Below are positions 1-5,771 of a stretch of 7,282 bases of DNA, in pieces. Location of the stretch: contig JAEDGF010000087.1 of NCBI GenBank assembly GCA_016297645.1, forward strand, positions 1-7,282. The letters run 5' to 3'. The position numbers and the translations under genes are program-made. Positions within the stretch are counted from its first letter, which is position 1; each line of letters opens with the position of its first letter. The notes beneath the pieces were generated by a model that was not told where the DNA came from, did no database searches, and saw nothing but the letters and a program-made list of their open reading frames with translations. Source of the DNA: Clostridiaceae bacterium (GTDB lineage: Bacteria > Bacillota > Clostridia > Oscillospirales > Acutalibacteraceae).

Positions 1-382
1 CAAGGAAAAAGCTCGGCAGCTTCCGCGTTTTCATAAAGTACAGAAAACGGTAGAACGACATGATAACAAGCATCTTTTCTGTTTACTATTATATCCCTGT
101 CGCCGACATTTTCAAAGAAAACCGTGTCGGCTTTGTTTAACGATATTCTATAAAGCGCGGAAACGACAAGTCCCTTTATTCCGCCCTCGTAAAACGGAGT
201 ACCGAGTCCCGTTATGCTGCAACAGTGCGGATTTTTCAGCGACTTTGCGGCAAGCGCACCGTAGACATTGCACTTTACCGTGTATGTAAGCACCTTGTCG
301 GGTCTAAACGAACGCATCAGCTTTTTATACTCGCGCAAAAGCTCAATATTGCGCCGACGACAAGTACATTTTTACCTTTTAT
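1..382 (-). pseudogene. Glycosyltransferase fragment (GT4-type, surface polysaccharide), N-terminal domain mostly missing
   Basis: The reverse strand from about 350 down to 1 is open and reads like the middle of a polysaccharide glycosyltransferase. It shows NIELLREYKKL, then RPDKVLTYTVKCNVYG, SITGLGTPFYEGG and VFFENVGDRD, which match the usual 'KPDVVLTYTIKPNVYGG', 'NITGLGTA' and 'VFFQNEENRDF' blocks. Such enzymes move a sugar from a nucleotide donor to a lipid-linked acceptor at the inner membrane face. Immediately upstream, in another frame (382-350), lies GKNVLVVGA, a plausible first beta strand. About 60-70 residues that normally separate that strand from the LLREYKKL helix are absent, and the frame changes at the joint. 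No ATG, GTG or TTG opens the upstream frame; an ATA stands at 380-382. The segment near 60 (VVLPFSV) may be a divergent version of the LPGSGV donor-loop motif. The 3' end lies outside the window. The family call is firm; whether the gene is dead or mis-sequenced is open. Confidence 0.6.
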
Positions 383-408
383 ACCGAGTTCCGTAACAAC
401 TCATCTTC

Positions 409-2063
409 TCAGACATATTTTTTCATGACCGCGCTGCCGTTCGCGTCCGCCGGTTCCATAAATGTGGGAACGGTCTTTTTGAACGCCTCGCGAACCTTTT
501 CCTCCGAGCCGCTCTGCGCCGCTTCCGTCAGTATTCTGACGCGTTCGTCGACCTCGTCACGCATGAGCGGCGTGTCTTTTTCGACGAATATCAGGTCATT
601 TTCCGTTTTCGAGAGTGTTTCGCTCTCCATGAGCAGCTCCTCGTAGAGCTTTTCACCCGGGCGAAGTCCTACTTCCTCTATTTTTATATCCGTTTCGGGG
701 ATAAGCCCCGAGAGCTTTATCAGGTTTACCGCAAGGTCGTATATTTTTACGGGTTTGCCCATATTGAGGACAAAAGCTCTCCGCGTTTTGCCATGGCGCC
801 TGCTTCGAGAACAAGCTGAGCGGCTTCCGGAATCGTCATAAAGTATCTGATGATGCGCTTGTCGGTTACGGTCACGGGACCGCCCTCCTCTATCTGTTTT
901 CTGAAAAGAGGAATGACCGAGCCGTTTGAGCCGAGAACATTTCCGAACCGAACCGCAACGAATTTCGTTTTGCCGTCGCGCCGCGCCTGTACCGTCATTT
1001 CGCACATCCGTTTCGACGAGCCCATTATGTTGGTGGGGTTGACAGCCTTGTCGGTCGAAATGAGAACAAACTTCTCAACGCCGTATTTTTCGGCTGCGTC
1101 CGCAGTGTTATATGTTCCGAGTACATTGTTCTTGACAGCCTCGGCGCAGCTTTTCTCCATAAGAGGGACATGCTTATGCGCCGCCGCGTGCAAAACGGCA
1201 TCGGGCTTGACAGCCGCAAAAACCTCGTCCAGACGGGCTTTGTCGCGCACCGAGCCTATGTAAACTTCAAGCAGAAGCGACGAGCCGTACTTGCGTATAA
1301 GCTCCTGCTGAATATCGTAGGCGTTGTTTTCGTAGATATCGAAAATCGCTATTTTCTTCGGGGCGAGCTTTGCTATCTGACGGCAAAGCTCCGAGCCGAT
1401 AGAACCGCCGCCGCCCGTAATAAGGACGGTTTTTCCGGAGTAATATTTTTCGGACAGGGTGTTGTCGAAGGTTATGCTTTCACCGGACAGCAGATCTTCA
1501 ATGGACAGTGCGCGAAGCTCGCGTTTTTTCTCGCTGTTGTCGCCGTTTCCGAGCGGGAAATCGTATATTTTGACCTTGCAGCCCGCCTGTGCGTAGAGAT
1601 TGTAAAGCCGATTCCTTTTCTCGCCGTCCGCACCGGGCATGGCGATAACTATCTCCTGAACGGGCATCTTTTTAAATAATTTGGTACAGAAAACGCATCG
1701 CCATTGCGGCAAGGCAGTTGAGCGCCGCTATCATAGCCGTCATTCCGAAGCCCATGTTGAGCGGCGGAAAGACAAAACGCGTGCCGAAAACGACGAAGAA
1801 CGAGAGCATATCGGAGAGAATAAGCCTGAAATATGTACCGGACGAAGCGTAGCGCCATATGCTGCCGTAAATACCGAACAGGCAGCGCATCGCAAACATA
1901 ACAGCCGCCGAAAAGAAAAAAAACCAACGATAAGCTTGGGTGTAATAAAGTCGGGAGCGCGCAGCGTGTCGCTCGGACCGAAGGTCATAGCGACCGTATA
2001 AACAACGGCAAACACACCGACATCGGCAAGAAGAAGATTTATCTTTCTGCCCCTTGAAACCAT
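409..2063 (-). pseudogene. UDP-N-acetylhexosamine 4,6-dehydratase (FlaA1/CapD/PglF/WbpM family), frameshifted with an internal deletion
   Basis: Large membrane-bound SDR enzymes of this family convert UDP-GlcNAc to the 4-keto-6-deoxy sugar used for QuiNAc, FucNAc or bacillosamine in capsules and glycans. The start is ATG 2063 with AGGAG (2073-2077, reverse strand) nine bases upstream. The product begins with hydrophobic helices over about 129 residues (MVSRGRKINLLLADVGVF to AMRFLYQI). It then passes abruptly to MPVQEIVIAMPGADGEKR, TVLITGGGGSIGSE (NAD loop), HAAAHKHVPLME, STDKAVNPTNIMGSSKR and RFGNVLGSNGSVIPLF. In MGSSK, methionine stands where ordinary SDRs have tyrosine, as in the Ser-Met-Lys type of WbpM. 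The C-terminal end has GLRPGEKLYEELL. Lesions: one T short in the run at 1916-1923, one T short at 772-775, and a junction near 1672-1690 where about 65-75 residues of the first Rossmann domain are missing. About 550 codons remain; the family usually has about 600-640. Confidence 0.85.
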
Positions 2064-2401
2064 TTTCGCTCACTCCTGAATCATATCGCGCCGGACGCGC
2101 CGAAAAAAGTCCGGAAAAATATAGTCGCTGCAATAAAAGACAACGGGTGCACGCCCTTTTTGAAGCAGGACGGCGTTTTGAGTCCCGTGCGAAAATATCC
2201 TCATCCGAAAAAAAAGAAAACTCAAATTCAGTTTAACACACCATTCCCGTCCTGTCCACAGATTTTTATCATTATATGCTGAAAAAATGTAAGAATCGGC
2301 AGGGGAAAAACGGCTTTCGTATTTTATCGTCTTTTCCGCCTCCGGTCTTTTTTGTGCTTTTGACTTTTCGTCCGCAGCAGCAACTCATGCTCGCCGAGAT
2401 A

Positions 2402-2429
2402 AAGTACAAAATGAATAATTATTGTACTT
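2402..2429. repeat. Perfect 8-bp inverted repeat, candidate operator at the aminotransferase promoter
   Basis: AAGTACAA (2402-2409) and TTGTACTT (2422-2429) are exact reverse complements separated by 12 bases. The right arm overlaps the first bases of the -35 hexamer. The core recurs once more as GTACAAT (2451-2457), overlapping the -10 box and forming a second inverted repeat with ATTGTAC (2421-2427). Sites placed over -35 and -10 elements are typical of repressor operators. Which protein binds is not shown; the TetR-family product at 5772 is a candidate by inference only. Confidence 0.5.
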
Positions 2430-2457
2430 GTATTTTGCGCGACACCTGTGGTACAAT
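2428..2457 (+). promoter_or_regulatory. Sigma-A promoter with extended -10 for the aminotransferase gene
   Basis: TTGTAT (2428-2433) is followed after 18 bases by TACAAT (2452-2457). TGG directly before the -10 box (2449-2451) supplies the extended TGn element. Transcription would begin around 2463-2466, leaving a leader of about 40 nt that ends in AGGAGG (2487-2492), 11 bases before the start codon. Confidence 0.7.
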
Positions 2458-2503
2458 ACAATAGTGAATATACAATTTTTTCCGGCAGGAGGAAAGTTAA
2501 TTT

Positions 2504-3982
2504 ATGGACACCAGATTTGCTATTTCCCAATACCCCGATGCGGCTGACATAAACCGTAAGCTCAACGAGCTTATCAAAAAGCCAATCTACACCATCACAC
2601 CCGAGGCTCTCGCGGCATACGAAAGAGATTACTTCGACGCAAAATGCTCAAAGTCAAAGGCTATGATCGAAAAAGCCAAGCAGATAATTCCCGGTGGCGT
2701 TCAGCACAACCTCGCCTTCAATTATCCCTTTCCCCTTGTTTTCACAAAGGCTGAGGGCTGCTATCTCTATGACCTCGACGGCAACAGATACTACGACTTC
2801 CTTCAAGCCGGCGGTCCCACCGTCCTCGGCTCAAATCCGCCCGAAGTAAGAAAACAGGTCATCGATCTGCTCAACACCTGCGGTCCCTCCACCGGTCTTT
2901 TCCACGAGTTTGAATACAAGCTCGCCAAAAAGATCTCGGACAGCATGGAAACCATCGATATGTTCCGTATGCTTCAATCCGGCACCGAGGGCTGTATGCT
3001 CGCAGCCCGCATCGCCCGTCTTGCGACCAAAAAGAGAAACATCGTAAAAATGGGCGGCGCTTACCACGGCTGGAGCGATCAGCTCGGCTACGGCATAAGA
3101 ATCCCCGGCACAAAGTTTACACAGGCAAACGGCGTTCCGGCAAGAATAATGAGAGATACGCAGGAGTTCTTCCCCGGCGACCTCGATTCACTTGAAAGAG
3201 TTCTCAGAAGAAACCTTCTCAGAGGCGGTACGGCAGGCGTATTTCTCGAAGCAATAGGCCCCGAAAGCGGCTCCCGTCCCGTTGATATCAACTTCTGCAA
3301 GGGCGTTGAAAGACTTTGCCGCAAATACGGCGCACTCCTTATCTTCGACGAGGTCGTTACGGGCTTCCGTATCGGCATGGCAGGCGCACAGGGCTACTTC
3401 GGCTGCTCGCCCGACCTTACGGTATTCGGCAAGGTTATAGCAGGCGGCTATCCGGGCGCAGGCGGCGTCGGCGGTAAGAGAGAATACATGAAGTACCTCG
3501 GTGCGGGTCTTGACGGCGCAGTCAAGGTCAAGAAGGCTTTCTGCGGCGGCACGCTCTCCGCAAACCCGCTCAGCTGCGCGGCAGGTTACTACACTCTTGA
3601 AGCTATCGACAGAGAAAACGCTTGCCAGAAAGCAGGCGAAATGGGCGACAGAATCACCAAGGGACTCAACGAAATCATCGCAAAACGCCATCTTCCGTTC
3701 GTTGCCTTCAACCAGGGCTCTATCTGCCACCTCGAAACCGTCGGCACGCTTCAATTCTCCATCGACTGGTCGAAGCCGTGGACTATCCCGGGCGTTCTCA
3801 ACGCTACAAACGAGAGAAAGACGGAAATGACTCACATGGGTGCCGCTTACATGGCGGAAGGACTTGTAACGCTTGCAGGCAGCCGTCTTTACACGAGCGC
3901 GGCATACACTCCCGAGCTTATTGACGACGCTCTTGCACGCTTCGACAGAGTATTTGAGAACATCGCAGTAAAAGAGAACTGA
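2504..3982 (+). CDS. Class III PLP-dependent aminotransferase, glutamate-1-semialdehyde aminomutase-like
   Basis: The 492-residue protein is an intact fold-type I PLP enzyme of the class III aminotransferase family, predicted cytoplasmic. From the N-terminus it shows an extension of about 45 residues, SKAMIEKAKQIIPGGVQHN (51-69), LYDLDGNRYYDF (88-99), the PLP phosphate loop SGTEG (159-163), YHGW (187-190) with the ring-stacking Tyr, FDEVVTGFR (281-289) with the pyridine-contacting Asp282, the Schiff-base Lys310 in FGKVIAGG, and GTLSANPLSCAAG (349-361). It resembles HemL, but true aminomutases are about 430 residues, usually lie with hem genes, and lack this extension and the C-terminal insertion (about 410-445, rich in Trp and Lys). 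A different substrate is therefore more likely. ATG 2504 is supported by AGGAGG with an 11-base gap. Arginine codons are strongly biased (18 of 28 AGA; no CGG, CGA or AGG), suggesting high expression. The downstream aldolase suggests a shared pathway. Confidence 0.9.
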   Translation: MDTRFAISQYPDAADINRKLNELIKKPIYTITPEALAAYERDYFDAKCSKSKAMIEKAKQIIPGGVQHNLAFNYPFPLVFTKAEGCYLYDLDGNRYYDFLQAGGPTVLGSNPPEVRKQVIDLLNTCGPSTGLFHEFEYKLAKKISDSMETIDMFRMLQSGTEGCMLAARIARLATKKRNIVKMGGAYHGWSDQLGYGIRIPGTKFTQANGVPARIMRDTQEFFPGDLDSLERVLRRNLLRGGTAGVFLEAIGPESGSRPVDINFCKGVERLCRKYGALLIFDEVVTGFRIGMAGAQGYFGCSPDLTVFGKVIAGGYPGAGGVGGKREYMKYLGAGLDGAVKVKKAFCGGTLSANPLSCAAGYYTLEAIDRENACQKAGEMGDRITKGLNEIIAKRHLPFVAFNQGSICHLETVGTLQFSIDWSKPWTIPGVLNATNERKTEMTHMGAAYMAEGLVTLAGSRLYTSAAYTPELIDDALARFDRVFENIAVKEN

Positions 3983-3990
3983 AAATAAAG

Positions 3991-4004
3991 TACGGCACGC
4001 CGTA
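3991..4004 (+). repeat. Short inverted repeat just after the aminotransferase stop
   Basis: TACGGC (3991-3996) and GCCGTA (3999-4004) are exact reverse complements around AC, nine bases after the stop codon. TATTT follows, but the T run is too short for a standard terminator. In RNA the inner pairs would open to make a loop. It may act as a partial terminator or a 3'-end stabiliser. Confidence 0.35.
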
Positions 4005-4046
4005 TTTGTCTGCACCCGGAGGAAGAAAAGAGTAAGCACAGACAAA
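4005..4046 (+). repeat. 8-bp inverted repeat flanking a purine-rich segment
   Basis: TTTGTCTG (4005-4012) and CAGACAAA (4039-4046) are exact reverse complements. The 26-base loop is purine-rich and includes GGAGGAAG. In RNA this would present a Shine-Dalgarno-like sequence in a loop, with no start codon behind it. The role is unknown. Confidence 0.4.
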
Positions 4047-4087
4047 CACCTCGACAACGCGCCTTGCAACAGGCGGCTTATATCAAC

Positions 4088-4125
4088 TTTACAGCTGCTT
4101 TTGTTTACAGCACGGCTATTTACAC
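4088..4125 (+). repeat. Three TTTACA direct repeats upstream of the aldolase gene
   Basis: TTTACAGC occurs at 4088-4095 and 4104-4111, and TTTACAC at 4119-4125, so the core TTTACA recurs at intervals of 16 and 15 bases. No matching -10 box was found at normal spacing, so they are not called as -35 elements. Direct repeats at about 1.5 helical turns can be activator or repressor half-sites; here this is only a possibility. Confidence 0.3.
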
Positions 4126-4145
4126 TTTTTTTCTCCCTTTTGCAC

Positions 4146-4160
4146 CGACCGCGGCGGTCG
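4146..4160. repeat. 15-bp perfect palindrome next to the aldolase ribosome binding site
   Basis: CGACCGC (4146-4152) and GCGGTCG (4154-4160) are exact reverse complements around a single G. It ends six bases before AAGGA. In RNA a CGACC/GGTCG stem with a GCGGC loop would sit beside the ribosome binding site; as DNA it is a compact site for a dimeric protein. It could limit translation of the aldolase or bind a regulator. Confidence 0.5.
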
Positions 4161-4166
4161 TTTAGT

Positions 4167-4183
4167 AAGGAATGATAGTTTTG
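4167..4183 (+). promoter_or_regulatory. Ribosome binding site that favours a TTG start for the aldolase
   Basis: AAGGA (4167-4171) touches the in-frame ATG at 4172, which is too close for normal initiation. The in-frame TTG at 4181 has a 9-base gap to AAGGA, the standard distance. The homologous domain begins only after this point, so TTG is the better start. Confidence 0.6.
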
Positions 4184-5401
4184 GACATAAAACAGGCAAA
4201 ACTCAGCGTTATAGAAGCAGGTAAGGAGCTTGTAAAGGACGGACTTATCCAGCGCACATGGGGCAATGTCAGCTGCCGTATCGACAGTGAACGCTTCGCT
4301 ATCACTCCCAGCGGACGGGATTATCTCTCGCTCACGGAGGACGACATAGTTATCGTCAACATTGCGGATCTCAGCTATGAGGGCAGCATAAAGCCCTCGT
4401 CGGAAAAAGGGATCCACGCGAAGTGCTACGAATTGCGCCCGAGCGTCAATTTCGTCATACACACACACCAGACTTACGCTTCGCTTGCAGGTCTGTCGGG
4501 ACTTGATATAAACACGCTCGACAAAGAGGATGAAACAGTCATCGGAAGCGACATTCCGGTAGCGTCCTACGGTCTGCCCGGCACAAAGAAGCTCCGCACG
4601 GGCGTTGTCAATGCGCTCAGACGCTCCTCGTCAAACGCGGTACTGATGCTCCACCACGGCGCATTGTGCCTCGGAACGGACAGGGAAAACGCCTTCGCTG
4701 TTGCAACAACGCTTGAAAAGGTGTGCAAAAATGCGCTTCTCAAACGGTATCACCAGCTCACCGGCAACATTGCCGAGGGCTTCGATTCGCTCACGACTTA
4801 TATAGCCAATAACCTTATGACGGAGGCGGCGGACGACTCGCTCGGTGCTTACGACTCGGTAAGGGAGTTCGGCATTTGCGAACTTACCGATAAAACGACG
4901 GGCGAAAAGACCGCCATTGACATTGAGAGCGGAATGCCGCTCGACCCGTTCACTCCCTGCCCCGACACAGCCGCCGTTCACGCAGCTGTCTACAAGGCTC
5001 GGCACGATGTGAACGCCGTTATCCACTCAAAGGAGGACGCCGTTGTAAAGGCATCGAGAACAGGTCTTACGGTCAAGCCGTTTTTGGACGATTTTGCGCA
5101 GATAGTCGGCATTTCTTTGAAATGCGTCGACTTTGACCCGTCAAACGCGTCAAGAAGCGCAAAAAAAATCGTCAGAAAGCTCGGTAAACGCGATGCCGTT
5201 ATGATCAAGCACAACGGTGCTGTCTGTGTGGGGGCAGACTCCGATGAAGCAAAAGCGGTTGAGCTTGTTACCGAGAAGGGCTGCAAGGCATTCTCCGCAG
5301 CGGCTCTTTACGGCACAAAGCCGATAAATGCTGCCGAAAGTCTTTTGATGAGAGTTGTCTACAAGACTAAATACTCAAAGAAAAACAAGAGCAACAGATA
5401 A
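4181..5401 (+). CDS. Tandem class II aldolase/adducin family protein
   Basis: Two class II (zinc-dependent, FucA-like) aldolase folds are joined in one chain of 406 residues from TTG (409 from ATG 4172; numbering below is from that ATG). Domain 1 (about 9-195) keeps the whole active site: GN at 31-32, TPSGRD (45-50), KPSSE with the acid/base Glu78, HTH with zinc ligands His97 and His99, and HHG with the third ligand at 161-162. The spacings match FucA Glu73, His92, His94 and His155. Domain 2 (about 218-395) aligns through AVHAAVY (268-274), VIHSKED (283-289) and MIKHNG (344-349). The Glu position is Thr266 and the second His is Lys287, so it is probably non-catalytic. Such enzymes cleave or form C-C bonds via DHAP, lactaldehyde or similar units; relatives include epimerases and adducin-like proteins. 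The C-terminus is basic. It probably shares a transcript with the aminotransferase 189 bp upstream. Confidence 0.85.
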   Translation: MDIKQAKLSVIEAGKELVKDGLIQRTWGNVSCRIDSERFAITPSGRDYLSLTEDDIVIVNIADLSYEGSIKPSSEKGIHAKCYELRPSVNFVIHTHQTYASLAGLSGLDINTLDKEDETVIGSDIPVASYGLPGTKKLRTGVVNALRRSSSNAVLMLHHGALCLGTDRENAFAVATTLEKVCKNALLKRYHQLTGNIAEGFDSLTTYIANNLMTEAADDSLGAYDSVREFGICELTDKTTGEKTAIDIESGMPLDPFTPCPDTAAVHAAVYKARHDVNAVIHSKEDAVVKASRTGLTVKPFLDDFAQIVGISLKCVDFDPSNASRSAKKIVRKLGKRDAVMIKHNGAVCVGADSDEAKAVELVTEKGCKAFSAAALYGTKPINAAESLLMRVVYKTKYSKKNKSNR

Positions 5402-5461
5402 CCGTTAAAGTCTGACTTTCTTGAAAAAGGGACTTCGCGGCAGGCTGACAAAGAATCAAAT

Positions 5462-5478
5462 TTCGCACGCGCTGCGAA
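5462..5478 (+). repeat. Inverted repeat TTCGCA/TGCGAA
   Basis: TTCGCA (5462-5467) and TGCGAA (5473-5478) form a perfect 6-bp stem with a 5-base loop. It lies 60 bases after the aldolase stop. The following sequence has only a TTTT at 5484-5487, too far away for a standard terminator. It may be a weak 3' processing structure. Confidence 0.35.
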
Positions 5479-5521
5479 TGCCGGTTTTCAAACTTTCGAT
5501 TACCGAAGCATGAAATGTACC

Positions 5522-5542
5522 GCTTTGAAAAAAATACAAAGC
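5522..5542 (+). repeat. Inverted repeat GCTTTG/CAAAGC
   Basis: GCTTTG (5522-5527) and CAAAGC (5537-5542) are exact reverse complements around a 9-base A-rich loop. The role is unknown; it may belong to the TetR leader. Confidence 0.3.
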
Positions 5543-5559
5543 AGCAGCGCAAAAAAATG

Positions 5560-5575
5560 CGTACGAAACCGTACG
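5560..5575. repeat. Paired CGTACG palindromes 10 bp apart
   Basis: CGTACG occurs at 5560-5565 and again at 5570-5575, one helical turn apart, each followed by AA. Each unit is its own reverse complement, so the pair is also an inverted repeat. The GTACRAA core resembles the GTACAA elements at the aminotransferase promoter. It could be an autoregulatory operator of the TetR protein encoded 200 bases downstream; this is inference. Confidence 0.35.
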
Positions 5576-5652
5576 AATTTCCTCGTCGCTCTTACTCGGC
5601 TTTACATTTTTCCACGAATGAAGTTCACCGAAAAACGACATATTTTCCCAGC

Positions 5653-5716
5653 CAAAACGCGCCGAAGCACCCTAAAAAGCGGTCGGTGCGTTTTGAAGCG
5701 CAATAAACCCGCTTTT
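5653..5716 (+). other. Long hairpin whose loop can pair downstream (pseudoknot or switch-like RNA) in the TetR leader
   Basis: CAAAACGCGCCGA (5653-5665) pairs with TCGGTGCGTTTTG (5683-5695): 13 pairs, of which one is G-U and the rest Watson-Crick, with a 17-base loop. The 3' end of the loop, AAAAGCGG (5675-5682), is an exact complement of CCGCTTTT (5709-5716), just beyond the stem. RNA could form the long hairpin, the alternative helix, or both as an H-type pseudoknot. It ends about 55 bases before the TetR start codon, a position suited to attenuation or leader control. No known riboswitch class was recognised. Confidence 0.45.
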
Positions 5717-5771
5717 CTCCGGTAAAAAAACGGGAAACCGTTCAGAATAAAACAAGAATAGGAGTGTTGAA

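Larger units (their letters stand above)
2064..2503. other. Divergent intergenic region between the polysaccharide cluster and the aminotransferase gene
   Basis: This 440-bp stretch separates the minus-strand dehydratase from the plus-strand aminotransferase. Short reading frames inside it have no ribosome binding site or recognisable product. The right end holds the aminotransferase promoter and its inverted repeats, listed separately. For the dehydratase, a TATAAT on the reverse strand (2271-2276) is the best -10 candidate, but it has no convincing -35 at 16-18 bases, so that promoter is not called. At 2146-2162 a short GGGT/GCCC hairpin followed by five T is too weak to call a terminator. 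Nothing else was recognised between about 2085 and 2400. Confidence 0.6.
3983..4171. other. Symmetry-rich spacer between the aminotransferase and aldolase genes
   Basis: This 189-bp spacer has no recognisable gene and no clear sigma-A promoter, so the aldolase is probably read from the aminotransferase promoter. It holds a run of dyads: TACGGC/GCCGTA, TTTGTCTG/CAGACAAA, CGCCT/AGGCG (4060-4064 and 4071-4075) and a 15-bp palindrome just before the aldolase start. None is followed by a proper T tract, so no terminator is called. A GGAGGAAG at 4018-4025 looks like a ribosome binding site but no start codon follows at a usable distance. Confidence 0.55.
5402..5771. other. Non-coding stretch upstream of the TetR gene, several hairpins, no gene
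   Basis: The 370 bases have no reading frame with a ribosome binding site and a recognisable product. The stretch begins with a 13-bp palindrome (AAAGTC-T-GACTTT, 5407-5419) right after the aldolase stop. It then carries three further dyads, two CGTACG sites and a pseudoknot-capable hairpin, listed separately. A small AACGG-GAAA-CCGTT hairpin with a GNRA loop lies at 5729-5742. No clear sigma-A promoter for the TetR gene and no clear terminator for the aldolase were found. Confidence 0.5.

Noticed and set aside
850..1679. Plus-strand open frames opposite the dehydratase gene
   Set aside because: They mirror conserved minus-strand coding sequence and encode nothing recognisable.
2276..2530. 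Short frames in the 2064-2503 intergenic region on both strands
   Set aside because: No ribosome binding site, no recognisable product, and they overlap the aminotransferase promoter.
2504..3982. Calling the aminotransferase hemL
   Set aside because: Catalytic motifs agree, but the length, N-terminal extension, C-terminal insertion and absence of tetrapyrrole genes nearby do not support that specific function.
4088..4132. A separate promoter for the aldolase using TTTACA as -35
   Set aside because: No acceptable -10 hexamer lies 16-18 bases downstream of any of the three copies.
3188..4468. 426-codon open frame on the minus strand across the aminotransferase 3' end, spacer and aldolase 5' end
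   Set aside because: It is antisense to two well-conserved genes, has no family resemblance and no supporting ribosome binding site; its openness follows from the codon bias of the plus-strand genes.
5407..5487. Terminator after the aldolase gene
   Set aside because: The palindrome at 5407-5419 and the hairpin at 5462-5478 lack an adjacent T tract.
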